Notes: a model not told the origin generated them from the sequence alone. DNA of 64,000 nucleotides from Gordius sp. MW1 (GCA_964036665.1 OZ038530.1:17382001-17446000), one strand, 5' to 3'; shown: positions 35,235 to 45,748, counted from the stretch's first letter. Numbers and translations are program-made.

Positions 35235-35345
35235 GTAGTGTCGTAAAAACGGCTGGTTTTGTATGGTCGACCTTTAGTTTAACTAAGAGTAACGGTCGAC
35301 TCTGGTGTGTTTTGCAAATTTATACTAAATTTAGAGGGCACTAAA
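35235..35345. mobile_element. TTGGTCGACC MITE, partial copy 2
   Basis: Begins AGTGTCGTAAAAACGGCTGG with TGGTCGACC after it, then CGGTCGACTC. The right arm is missing. Confidence 0.65.
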
Positions 35346-35432
35346 CAAAACTATTAGAAATAATAATAGAAATAATAATAAGACAATTTTATTGGCAACT
35401 AGGGCCGGGGTGTGGAAACTAATGAACAAAGG

Positions 35433-35648
35433 GCACCCGGTCAAAGTAGCAGAAAAAAAGCAGCCAAATTGATCAGTCAAGATTGGTCAGGAGGTTTAGG
35501 GTTAGTGTTTTAGGTTGGCGTTTTAGGTTTGGGTTATTTGCACAGCAAATTCCCTCCCCATTTGAGATTTAATTCTAATATATTGATAATCTAAAAAAAT
35601 ATTTTTCTGCTACTTTTTCATCATTCTGCTCTACTTTGACCCCGATTC
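35433..35648. mobile_element. GGGGTCAAAGTAG MITE, copy 2, with 9-bp duplication
   Basis: A 216-bp element between perfect GAACAAAGG repeats (35424-35432 and 35649-35657). Ends are GCACCCGGTCAAAGTAGCAG and, reversed, GAATCGGGGTCAAAGTAGAG. A 9-bp duplication points to the Mutator-like group. The interior shows GGGTTAGTGTTTTAGG, like copy 1 at 17433. Confidence 0.8.
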
Positions 35649-36118
35649 GAACAAAGGATAATTAGAACATATGGTTATTACCAACTCGGATTTGGCTTAC
35701 AATATTAAAATATATAATTATAGTAATAATATAATCTGTAGCAAATTATATACAAATAAAAGTTATACTAAATTATTAGAAATAATCAATAATATTTAAT
35801 CTAAGGATAATCATTTATTAAATGATATATTATAGATTAGGAGAAGTAATAACTAGGGCCGGGGTGGGGAATCTAATACACAAAGGATAATTATAAGATC
35901 AAATTAAAAACATATGGTAATTATCAACTCGTATTTGGCTTACAATATTAAAATACATAATTATAGCAATTAATATAATCTGTAGCACATGATGATATAC
36001 AAATATACGTATTCACATATACGACATCTTTCCCTTTAAAGAATGAAGGCTTTCTCTGGTTTTGTTCTTCGACCATGTGCTCCATCAACAATGTGTAACA
36101 TTCCACAAACTCTTGAAG

Positions 36119-36339
36119 GGGGCTAGCTGTAAGGGTGAGATGGGATGGAAATTGTCAGTAGGGAAATATGTAGGTTGAGTGTGTGGACTTGGAAAAGTGG
36201 GTTCTGGGGGAAGCTAGTTCCAAGAATGGGTTAGCTGGGAAGGTGAGATGGGGTGGACATTGTCAGAAGGTGAAATATGGAGGGTTGAGGGTGTGGATTT
36301 GGAAAAGTGGGTTTTAGGGAAGCTAGTGGTAGGGGTTGA
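36119..36339 (+). repeat. tandem duplication of a 109-bp unit
   Basis: Two copies sharing GGTGAGATGGGATGG (or GGGGTGG), ATTGTCAG and TTGGAAAAGTGGGTT, starting near 36119 and 36228. Confidence 0.8.
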
Positions 36340-36399
36340 ATTGATATGTGGTTTTTCACCTAATCTATGGACTTTTGAGAATAATCCTATCCCCCCACA

Positions 36400-36502
36400 T
36401 CCATAGAATAATGTGTCCTATTTCATTGAATTAACATCATAATTCTTCCAACATCCATAGAATAATGTTTCCTTTCCCATTGAATTAACATCATAAGTTC
36501 AT
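36400..36502 (+). repeat. tandem duplication of a 50-bp unit
   Basis: ATCCATAGAATAATGT and TTGAATTAACATCATAA appear twice in order, at 36400 and 36454. Confidence 0.8.
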
Positions 36503-36942
36503 ATTATTATCTCTTTTCTTAGAATTAAGCATTAATTTTGAATTTCTTCTTCACTCTTTTTGTGCAATAACCTTGGTTTAATTGAAGCTTGAGTTCTTCT
36601 TTCACTATCACCATTTATTAGAAATAATCAATAATATCTAATCTAAGGATAATCATTTATTAAGTATAGATAAAGATAGTATAATGATATATTATAGATT
36701 AGGAGAAGTAATAACTAGGGCCGGGGTGGGGAATCTAATGCACAAAGGATAATTATAAGATCAAATTAAAAACATATGGTAATTACCAACTCGGATTTGG
36801 CTTTAGCAATAATATAATCTGTAGCACATGATATACAAATATACGTTCACATATATGACATAAACTATTCTTCTTTCACGTATTCACATATACGACAAAA
36901 ACCCAGCCATTAACACTACAATATAACAATTGAAACATATGA

Positions 36943-36968
36943 CATGAACAGTCTATCTATAGACTATG
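36943..36968. mobile_element. P-like MITE right-end fragment
   Basis: ATGAACAGTCTATCTATAG followed by ACTATG matches the right terminus of the CATAGACT family. No left partner was found. Confidence 0.45.
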
Positions 36969-37449
36969 TATATAAGGTATATATTGCCAAATATTCACCC
37001 ACAAGAATATCATAATTTAGTTAGTAAGCATAAACTTTGCCACTTTAATAGATACGTTTTTGACGTTTTTTTAAATTATGTCCAATAAGATTATTCGTAG
37101 ATTTATGTTTAAAAAGTTATATTTTCCGATTTTTTTTGGATAAGAACAAGGAGCAATCAAATAAACAAGAGCCATAATGGCCCATTATTTAAAAATCTCA
37201 TTGAGCCCGATTTTTGTTATGGTGCCCGGGCAGCGTCCAGGGCCAGGCATGTCTGGTCTCTGCTAGAAATTAAAAATTAATCCCAAGGAACACTTCTAGT
37301 CTTTTAATATTTGTGTTTATAATATTTATAATATTCCTATAACTGTTAATTACTTTTAAAAAATATATGTTTGTAATGTTGGGATTTGACTACGTTCAAA
37401 GCACAAAATTAATATTTAAAATTAATATTTTTTTCATTTAAACGAAAAG

Positions 37450-37534
37450 GAGGAAGAGGAGGAGATGGAGGAAGATGTACATCCTAAAGTCCGTCCTCGT
37501 GCTAATACCAACGATATTTCTCTCAATCAAGCTG
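37450..37534 (+). CDS. internal exon, acidic (Schnurri-like gene, exon A)
   Basis: Bounded by an AG after a T-rich tract (37448-37449) and a consensus donor GTGAGT at 37535. The 85 nt are open in phase 0 to phase 1 and encode EEEEEMEEDVHPKVRPRANT then NDISLNQA. The phase-1 end joins in frame either to the exon at 42722 or to that at 45212. The acidic start suits a join to the basic tail of the 25474 exon. It is supported by splice consensus and phase only. Confidence 0.55.
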
Positions 37535-37593
37535 GTGAGTTTGTTTTTGAAACTTTTGAATTTTTACTAAATTTTATCTGAATTTCTATGGCA

Positions 37594-37796
37594 TTGTGTT
37601 GTAAAAACGGCTGGGTTTTGTTTGGTCAACTTTTGGTTTTAGTTGACTAAGCATAACCAGACCAAAGTTTTTTGGTCTGTTCTTCTAAGGCGACCACTAA
37701 ACTTAGTCGAAATTTTAAAAACAGACTGAGTCGACCGTTAATCTTAGTTAAACCAAAGGTCGACCGAACAAAACCCAGCCGTTTTTACAACATTAC
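37594..37796. mobile_element. TTGGTCGACC MITE, copy 3
   Basis: Complete palindromic copy, TGTTGTAAAAACGGCTGGG to its inverse, lying 60 bp below exon A in the following intron. Confidence 0.85.
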
Positions 37797-37978
37797 TTTA
37801 CTGTGGCATGCCAGAATATAGTGACACAAATTAAAGATATTTTCTTTTGCGTTTTTACTCGCAAATTTTTTGCATTTTTTTAAATTCTATTCCCTTTAAT
37901 TTGATAAATCGGGGACTTGGAGAAATTCCAAATGAATCTTCTGTAAAGGCATATTTTTGCCTTAAATTGTGTTCGTCC

Positions 37979-38790
37979 TGTCCAACTTGAAATTTTTTAA
38001 TAATTGCTGTGGAATCATAGACTACATAGACTGCTCATCACGGTATAAAATGTGTGTGTTTTTTTCCGCCATTTTGAATAACACTACCGTCCTATACCAC
38101 ATAATGGCGTTTTGCGCTGTGCCGTTTTGTTCGAACAGGAGAGGTAAAAAAAATGGTTTTGATTCCATAAATAAGTAAGATATTACAAAATATATGATAT
38201 TTTTAAAAATTTTTAATATCATTACAGTTTTTACATTTTTAATTTTTATGAAATGTGTCAATAATAAATTTTAAAAAATATCATATATTTTGTAATATCT
38301 TACTTATTTATGGAATCAAAACCTTTTTTCTTTACCTCTCCTGTTTGAACAAAACGGTACAGCGCAAAACGCCATTATGTGATATAGGACGGTAGTGTTA
38401 TTCAAAATGGAGGCAAATTTCACACACAATTTGCCATACATGGGCAGTCTATGTAGTCTATGTGTGGAATACGGGTTTTTAATGTCTCTGGACTTATGCT
38501 TTGGTAAAAGTCTTTTATTCTTCTTTCGCATACAGACTAGTAAATGCCCCCTGGTTTGCTCTAATTTTTTCGACCTCGCCCTAGCCCAAACTCCATTTTT
38601 GTTTTTGTGTCCGGCTGATTACCTTTATTAAATTGCTTTTAGTAACTTGTCGAGGTTGATGCCTTTATAACGCGCTTATTGCGAAACTGGCTAAAAAATG
38701 CCCCACGAATTAATGATGACCGTTGCTTACTTCTTCTAATTTTCCTTACCCTGGCCCGGGGCCAAAATCATCGTAAAGAAAAAATGTTAG
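37979..38790 (+). repeat. dispersed repeat, copy 2, split by a P-like MITE
   Basis: GTCCAACTTGAAATTTTTT before the MITE and GGGTTTTTAATGTCTCTGGA, TGATGACCGTTGCTTACTTC, CCCTGGCCCGGGGCC after it match the repeats at 4640 and 56150. The MITE at 38016-38462 interrupts it within TGTGGAAT. Confidence 0.7.
38016..38462. mobile_element. palindromic P-like MITE with a THAP-type exon in each arm
   Basis: A 447-bp element with perfect termini CATAGACTACATAGACTGC and an exact 8-bp duplication TGTGGAAT (38008-38015 and 38463-38470). The arms, about 190 bp each, are inverted copies around about 38250. Each arm has an ATG (38104 on plus, 38375 on minus) opening MAFCAVPFCSNRRGK, followed by a GTAAA/GTAAAG donor. 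C-x4-C then SNRRG is the start of a THAP zinc finger, the DNA-binding domain of P-element transposases. P elements also begin with CA and make 8-bp duplications. It is non-autonomous. Confidence 0.85.
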
Positions 38791-39283
38791 CACGTGACAT
38801 GAAAAACTCATAGATTGTAAATGTTTACAAAGTAGTCATCCAAATCCTCTTTTCTCACATCTTTGTTTCAAAGGAAATCTGTAGTAATGACGGTTTAAAC
38901 TTTGGCTAGACTTAAACGCTTCAGCTTCTAAATAAAGCGTAGCTGGGGACTCCGCCCTGAGACCCCCCTTAGCCAAGCACAGTGCCTGCTTCACATATCT
39001 CTGCTTTAAATCCTCATACACTACGGTTATTACTCTTTTATACTACGCGTATAAACAAAGGATATTTGTTGCTATGCAATTTATATTCAAATCGATATAA
39101 GCATCGGGTAAATTTAACTCATAATCGCATAGCAATTAATATTATTGGAAAAAGCTAAAGTATATTCATGCCCGACTTGACTCGATTTATATCGAAAAAA
39201 GCAAAGTTTTACCTAGTTTAACCCTGTACTAACTAAAAATAACAATAGGCAGTAAACGCCTACCGCGAAGCTCAAAATGTCAT
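38791..39283. other. intronic or intergenic DNA, nothing recognised
   Basis: No gene. GTTGCTATGCAATTTATA and CGCATAGCAATTAATA near 39070 and 39125 are inverted relatives of a motif at the start of the dispersed repeat (4650). Confidence 0.35.
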
Positions 39284-40726
39284 TTATGCCATTCCATGAC
39301 AAATCAAAACGTTTTCGACCGACCATTTCATATCAAGATAATTTTTGGTGAGGGTGTAGGCCTCATTTATTAGAGTAATTTCTGAAATTTTTTAGCCATT
39401 TTGGGCCAATACTTTTTAAGTTGTGGAGGTTTGAAGGGCCAAAATCACGTTCAGAAGCGTTTTATGGATTTTATTTTTTTTGTCATATTTTTGAGAGTAA
39501 TTGCGTTATTCACTCAAATTTTTTTTTTCTATCGAAATAATTTAATTAAAAACCTCAAACATTTGCGATTAATTTTTTGTGGTCAAATTAGTGGAAAATT
39601 TTTAAAACGTATTTACCCTTTAAATGAAATCACAAATTTCACAATGTGCACTCCTTTATGACCCATTATCATATTTGAATCATAAAAAGTTTGGGAGCGG
39701 TTACGAAATGGTCAAAAATTCGAAAAATTACATTTCCCCTAAAAATATTTATAGATGGCGGTATAATCAATTATATCAATGACATATTATTATGTTTGTT
39801 TATTATCTAATTGCAAATTTATAAAGAATATATGGTAAACAAATAATATTGGAATAAAAATAAACTTAAACTTTGATCTTTTTTTTCTGCGCAATGGGCA
39901 AGTATCCGAGTTTAAAAATTAGATCTTGAATTTTAACTTAAATGATATAGGGGTAGACTAAAATTAATGTGAGGTTGAAAAAAAATAAATTATGATGGCA
40001 AAATTGCTCGTATATTTTTATTTTTTTACTGATAATCCATGCTAAATATAAAAATTTATGCAGAATGAATGTTGTTTAAAATACTTTGCTTGCTAGTTGT
40101 GACCATTTAATTAAAATTAAATTTATTTTCAAACTCGATTACTTTCCCATCGCGTAGATAAAAGTTCAAAATTTAAGTTGATTTTTAATCCAATATTATT
40201 TATTGACCATATATTCTTTATAAATTTGCAATTTGATAAAAAAACAAACATCATAATATGTTATTGTGATAATTGATTATTAGGGGAAATGTAATTTTTC
40301 AAATTTTTGACCATCTCGTAGCCACTCCCAAACTTTTTATGATTGAAATATGATAATGGGTCATAAAGGAGTGCACGTTGTGGAAATTGGTAATTTCATT
40401 TAAAGAGTAAATATGTTTTTAAAATTTTTCACTAATTTGACCACAAAAGATTAACCGCAAATGTTTGGGGTTTTTAGTTAAATTATTTCGATAGAGAATT
40501 TTTTAAAAACAAAAATAGTAAAATCCATAAAACGCCCCCGAACGTGATTTTGGCCCTTTAACCGTCCATAACTTAAAAAGTATTGGCCCAAAATGGCTAA
40601 AATTTTCAGAAATTACTCTAATAAATGAGGCCTACACCCTGGCCAAAAATTATCCTGATCTGAGATGGTCGGTCGAAAATCGTCTTTTTTGACCAATCGA
40701 CATGGAATGGCCCATGTGACATCGAC
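39284..40726. mobile_element. foldback element, arms about 600-700 bp
   Basis: Two inverted arms meet near 40000. Matching landmarks are GCCATTCCATG at both ends, CGACCGACCA, GAGGCCTACACCCT and its inverse, TTTTGGGCCAATACTTTTTA, and CATTATCATATTTGAATCAT. The arms still match closely over most of their length. No transposase frame was found. The frame at 39401-39661 lies in one arm and is mirrored by a broken one in the other. Confidence 0.8.
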
Positions 40727-40929
40727 AGACAGAAAATTGTGATATGCTTTTGGCTTGCAGAATATTTGATTTACATTTACATTAATTCGAGGAAAAGCGC
40801 CATTAAATTGTTAAAGTCTATTCATAAGAGATGCACGTTATTTATTGGGGTAAAATAAAAATACTACATGTGACGGTATGAATTTATAGGTTTAAATGAG
40901 GCAAATGCAACAGGTGTTAAATTAGGCGT

Positions 40930-41265
40930 CATTTGATTTACACTTTGGCCAATGGTCATTTTTTCCATTTAGCAGCCAGGACACAGAAATTATAAATACA
41001 TAATACAAATATAAAAAATAAAATAAATTTCGATTCACACTTTGGCCAATGATAATTTTCTCCTTTGGTCAGTAGCCAGGAGACGGTTAAAATGGATATA
41101 AATACATAAGAGCCAAATATAGCAATTAAAAAAACAAAAAAATTTGATTTACACTTTGGCCAATGGTTTTTTCCTTTGGTCAGTATCCAGCGACGGCCAA
41201 AAAGCCAATTTTATTAACGAGAACAGTATATTATATCAATGTTAGGTTAATAAAAATTGTTCGCT
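40930..41265 (-). repeat. minisatellite, inverted relative of 5296-5960
   Basis: Three units with GATTTACACTTTGGCCAATG and TTTGGTCAGTAGCCAG, the reverse of the plus-strand motifs at 5296-5960. The flank TATTAACGAGAACAGTATAT...GGTTAATA is the reverse of 5240-5290, so a whole element, not just the array, is shared. Confidence 0.75.
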
Positions 41266-41611
41266 GACGCCGTCTCTCACTTAGACTCAAATCAAATATA
41301 AAATACCTTAAAAAAGTTGGGCCTACTTTTACCCCAAGCTTCAAGAGTCCTTGGCCGGTTTTCCGAATTTTAGGTTCCTTCCTGCCCAGCCATTTTAGAG
41401 TTGTTAAAATAAAAAAATATTAATTGATTGACGGTGAAGTTAAGAAATTGCACCTGATTCACAATTTAAATATAATAATCCCCTATTTAAAAGATTTATA
41501 ATGTATTGTAATTGTAGCAAATGTTCCTGTTCTCTACCATCATTATCACATTTTCGGTATTTTATAGTAATTTAATTCTGGTAGCAAAATAGGATATAAA
41601 ATATTAAAATC

Positions 41612-41768
41612 ATGGTTTTGGCCAGGGCGAGTCAGAGAGGGGCGGCTGCCCCCCCCCCCAATTTAAAAGTTCTTTAAAATTAATTAAAATTATGGCTAAT
41701 ATTTGGAAAAATTATCATTTTTCCCCTCCCTACCCTCTTCCATTCCCAATGCTGACTACGCCCCACGC
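41612..41768. mobile_element. MITE with GGCGTAGCC-type ends, copy 2
   Basis: The right end GCTGACTACGCCCCACG and a C13 run after GGGGCGGCTG match copy 1 at 11775. The left end is degraded. Confidence 0.5.
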
Positions 41769-41930
41769 TGAAATTATGTTAAAAAATTACGAGACGTTTT
41801 AACCGATCATTCATTCATACTTGGTCGAGCGTTAAATATGCGTTTTCGGGGCAATTCCACATTAAAAAGTGGTAGTGAAAATACAATTGCATCTTATTTA
41901 AACCGTTAACAAATGAACTTGACCCTTCTT

Positions 41931-42102
41931 TCGACCTTTGGTTTTAGTCGACTAACCATAAACGGACAAAGGTTTTTTGGTCTGTTTTTCTTAATCGACC
42001 TCTAGGCTTAGCCGAAATTTGAAATACAACCGGAGTCGACTGTTAATCTTAGTTAACCCAGAGGTCGACCAAAAAAACCCAGCCCTTTTTACAAAACACT
42101 AG
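41931..42102. mobile_element. TTGGTCGACC MITE, copy 4
   Basis: TCGACCTTTGGTTTTAGTCG and GGTCGACC with CCCAGCCCTTTTTACAAAAC at the right end. The left outermost 30 bp are missing. Confidence 0.7.
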
Positions 42103-42721
42103 TTGAAAGGTCCCTGCTCTGTAAATACGTACCAAAAGGAGGTCAAGTTACACAGTATTTAAAATTAAATTAATATTAAACAACGTTGATGTTAGGGGTT
42201 TGGGAGTTTCACCCTTAAATATGATCGAGCATTTCTTCAATTTCAAGGACACAGCGGGCTCACAAATCTATCGATGATGTGACTTGCCAATGACTGCGGG
42301 GGGGGGCTTTATAGCGTGCTTTTTTAATTTTTGCCAATTCATCCACTAAAATCGATTTGCCTCACGCTTTTCTTAATTAATTTTACATATCTACATTCTA
42401 CTGCCTTTTCCCGTTTTTTTCATTTTGACACTTGCGGGGCCTGGTTGTGGCAAGAATCTAAAGGTGCTTAGTCATTCCTACGTAGGTTATACCTAAAGCT
42501 AAATATTATTACTATTTAAATCTACCCCCTACTATCACTCTGGTTTTATTATTAATTGCTCAGTCTCTCTAGTAAATAAATAAATTCAATCGGCCCCATT
42601 GCCCCCGTTTAGCTTTGTTGAGCAGCCCCTAGTATTTAATTTTATATTTCGCCCACGTTATAATAATTTTACATTTACTACTCTCCGGTGCTTTGGTCGA
42701 TTTTGCTTTTTGGAACCACAG

Positions 42722-42866
42722 AAATACGGTCTTCTTTGTGGGAAGAAACCGCCGGATCTAGTTGCAAAAGAATCGCTTCGGCCTCCACTCTAATTCCCGC
42801 ACCTCCAAGTCCATCTCATACGCCTGAAAGATCATTCTCACCGCCCGAAAATCAACACAAGTTTAG
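42722..42866 (+). CDS. internal exon, Pro/Ser-rich (Schnurri-like gene, exon B)
   Basis: The acceptor ACCACAG ends at 42721 after a T-rich tract and the donor GTAATG starts at 42867. The 145 nt read IRSSLWEETAGSSCKR, ASTLIPAPPSPSHTPERSF, SPPENQHKF in phase 1 to phase 2. The start phase fits exon A and the end phase fits either exon E (45806) directly or exon C (43390). The SP-rich segment is typical of transcription-factor linkers. Confidence 0.5.
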
Positions 42867-43389
42867 GTAATGCTTAGATTTTAATTGCTATGTTTTTTAT
42901 TTGGCTATTTATATTTTTTTTGTCCTCGACTGTGTTTCAATTCGTGTTTAGCTTAGATTCGAGAACTGCTAAGACCCGACTCGAAAGCATTTTAATTTTT
43001 AACTCGAACCCGACCGTACAGTTTTATAGCTTAGATGTTAGAAAAATTTAATACTGATTTTTTGGGTACAGGATACTTTGATTTAAATATTTGTTAAAAA
43101 TGCTTTGGCCAAAGAAGTTTTGTGTTTTAAATGTGGATATATATTAAATACGTTTAAAAATCTTAGTATATTGCTCATGAAATCTCTAAATGATATTTCT
43201 AAATTTGTTGTTTTTAAAGCGACTACAGATGTTTTAAGAAGTTTGGGACTAAAATTTATGTAGCCTAAATACAAATTATGATGAAATACCCCCTGCAAAG
43301 TAATAAAGTCATTACATTTCAATTTTTGTCTACTAAATAATAACGATCCTTAATTTATATTATATATATAATTTTTGCAAAATCTCTAG
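42867..43389 (+). other. intron after exon B
   Basis: 523 bp. Contains GACCCGACTCGAAAG and CTCGAACCCGACCG (42970-43020), a small repeat whose inverted relative lies at 46463-46604. Confidence 0.4.
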
Positions 43390-43465
43390 CTCGTCTAATC
43401 ACTTAAAATTTCCGGCTCAATCAACTATTGCCTGCACCCAAGACGATAAAAACCTTGTTTTCGGG
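43390..43465 (+). CDS. candidate internal exon (Schnurri-like gene, exon C)
   Basis: The acceptor AATCTCTAG ends at 43389 and the strong donor GTGAGT starts at 43466. The 76 nt are open in only one frame, the one set by the phase-2 end of exon B, giving SSNHLKFPAQSTIACTQDD then KNLVFG. It ends in phase 0, which cannot reach exon E in frame through exon D alone, so either another exon is missing or this one is false. Confidence 0.3.
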
Positions 43466-43836
43466 GTGAGTTGTTTTTGTTAAAATAAACAAATTTATAA
43501 AATAGGTTTTTAAAGGCTCTTTTCTATTAAATCGACATCTCACTTTTCGCATCGAATCCATTGCCGTTTGATCTATAGGTTGCTGCAAGGGTTGAGTGTC
43601 TCGCGTAAATATTTTTCCGAATTTCTCGTGTGCAAAATATAGTAATATTTGATAAGGCTTCTTTTCTGTTTATTTTCCTCAATTTTTGAAGCGTTTCACT
43701 TGTGTTTAACTTGAATGTGGATATATAATTTTATCGTCTGCTTTTTACTGTTCACCCTTTTCTCTAACCATTTGGAGTTGGGAGGTGAGAATTTTGAATT
43801 TTTTATCGTTTTAAAACAGCAAAACTGCATTTTGTC

Positions 43837-43988
43837 TAGTGTTAAACGGTTGGGTTTTGTTTGGTTAACCTTTGGTTCAATTAAGACTAACGGCCCACTC
43901 TGGCCCGTTTTTCAAATTTCGATTAAGCCTAAAGGCCGACCCAAATTCACAGGTCGACCAAACATAACACAGCCGTTTTTATAATAAT
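43837..43988. mobile_element. TTGGTCGACC MITE, copy 5
   Basis: TAGTGTTAAACGGTTGGG at the left and ACAGCCGTTTTTATAATA at the right. Shorter and more diverged than copy 3. The local frame 43715-43984 runs into it and is not a gene. Confidence 0.7.
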
Positions 43989-44563
43989 ACCCCCTTTCTA
44001 CCCAAGAAAAATGCCTTAATATTTTGAACAAATATCATTTTGTTCCCCCAAAAAACATTTCTTAACCTCTTGCGCCGTCCGGTATGTTGAATAGCACCCA
44101 TTAGAAAAAATTAATAATGCCAAAAATTTTGCGACTTTTCCACCCACGCCTTTTAATCAACTGGGACTTCAACGGCATAAAACACTTGGAATTTCAATGC
44201 CAAAATTTTTGAAAATAAACGACCCAGGGACTAGCAAATTAATTATATATTAGACTCCGATACCGTTAATTAACGCTTAGTCATTCACTACTATCGATCG
44301 ATGGGATAAATAATTTAAATGGATGACGTGGAATGAGTATGACGTTATGTCTATCATTCGATGGTACTATTAGTCAATAAAAGCAGATAATTGTTCATGC
44401 TGAGTTGGAAAAATGGGTAGAAGACATTAGAGATATATCGAAGAACTATCTAGTTTTTTTAGTGAGACATTTATTTCTTTCCAAATCTTTATAAAAATTG
44501 CTAAAATATTTTAATTTATTGTGCAGGCATAAAGCCATGGATAGAAATTGTATAGGATTTTAC

Positions 44564-44731
44564 CATTGGCGTAGCCAAGCTTGGAGCTAGATGGGGCGGG
44601 CAATATTAATTTAGGGAGGAGCAAAATAACAATTTTTCAACTTTTATTTACAATTATATAAATTAAAAAAAAAATGGATTTAAAGGGGGAGGGCAGTCGT
44701 CTCTCATTGCCTCCCCCTGGCTACGCCCATA
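44564..44731. mobile_element. MITE with GGCGTAGCC-type ends, copy 3, with 8-bp duplication
   Basis: Ends CATTGGCGTAGCC and, reversed, TATGGGCGTAGCC, flanked by exact GATTTTAC repeats (44556-44563 and 44732-44739). The 8-bp duplication supports a hAT-driven MITE. Confidence 0.8.
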
Positions 44732-44833
44732 GATTTTACAGTTCTCGTCACTGAAAGAAGGGGAGCGGGCTGCTGGGTTGATTTATTTTAGGTTGGGAAT
44801 TTGATGTCATTCGAATCAGAGGGGGCTATAATG

Positions 44834-45008
44834 TGGTGTTGTAAAAACGGCAGGGGTTTGTTTGGTCGACCTTTGGTTCAACCAGGACTAACGGTCAACT
44901 CCGGTATGTTTTTCAAATTCCGACTAGAGATCGACTTAGAAAAACAGACCATGTTTAGTCGACTAAAACCAAAGATCGACCAAAGACTCAGCCGTTCTTA
45001 CAACACTA
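44834..45008. mobile_element. TTGGTCGACC MITE, copy 6
   Basis: TGTTGTAAAAACGGCAGGGG to its inverse AGCCGTTCTTACAACACT, with GGTCGACC and TAGTCGACTAAA inside. Confidence 0.8.
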
Positions 45009-45211
45009 CTATATTGGTACGGGTTGAGTTTGATAATTGAAATGGGGGCAGACTTTTTTAGCTTAAATCTACGACTCTTTTGGCTATAGGCTATTCGCGA
45101 TAGAGTTTTCACTAGTTCATAAAGTTAATGAGATGTCTCTTAAAAAATTTTAAGCATTTTTTGTTGAGAGATATTATTTAGCATTTTAAAATTTGGCTTT
45201 TAAACGTTAGA

Positions 45212-45263
45212 TGGAGGAGCAGATGAAACAAGGCGTGAGGGATGATATTGACCCCTTCAGCAG
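45212..45263 (+). CDS. internal exon (Schnurri-like gene, exon D)
   Basis: The acceptor AACGTTAG ends at 45211 and the donor GTAATA starts at 45264. In phase 1 to phase 2 it reads GGADETRREDDIDPFSR, which joins the ESEHPHLPF of exon E without a break and also follows exon A (phase 1). In phase 0 it would start with ATG but then misses exon E's frame. Exons B and D have the same entry and exit phases, so they may be alternatives. Confidence 0.5.
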
Positions 45264-45606
45264 GTAATATTTTAGTTATCCGATTAGACTTTTCATATAA
45301 TGCAACATTTTGGGAAGAAATCATAGATACATTTATTTCTCTCTTTATAAATTAGCACGTTATAATTATTGGTACAAAATAGCATGTATATGTTAAGCAG
45401 AATCTTTTAACATTAATTTTAAGGGGCATTTTTGCAGATTTTTACCAGAACACTAATTTAATCAATTACGATTATTGTATCATACACAATTTGCAAATAA
45501 ACCTCTATAAGTGTATAAAAAAATTTTACCTAATAAATATTAAATTGATTTATTGAAAAAGCAAATCCTGTTTTGTTTATATTTCTAGGCTATAATGTTA
45601 TATTTG

Positions 45607-45748
45607 GTAGTGTTGTAAAAGCGCCTGGGATTTGTTTTTTAGTCGCATAAACAGACCAAAGTTTTTTCGGTCAATCTTTGGACTGTTTGTGTTTAATCGA
45701 CTAAAACCGAAGGTCGACCGAACAAAACCTAGCCATTTTTACTACGCT
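45607..45748. mobile_element. TTGGTCGACC MITE, copy 7
   Basis: TAGTGTTGTAAAAGCGCCTG to AGCCATTTTTACTACG, ending about 58 bp above exon E. Confidence 0.75.

Larger units (their letters stand above)
35395..36900 (+). repeat. direct-repeat cluster (three CTAGGGCCGGGG units)
   Basis: AACTAGGGCCGGGG starts units near 35397, 35852 and 36712. Each is followed by GGATAATTA, AACATATGGT, AACTCGGATTTGGCTT (or close) and ATAATCTGTAGCA. AATCTAAGGATAATCATTTA precedes units 2 and 3. Unit 1 holds a MITE; unit 2 holds the tandem repeats at 36119-36502. No coding frame. Confidence 0.75.

Noticed and set aside
38104-38178. THAP-like ORF as a host gene
   Set aside because: It sits inside a MITE with perfect ends and target duplication and is mirrored in the other arm, so it belongs to the transposon.
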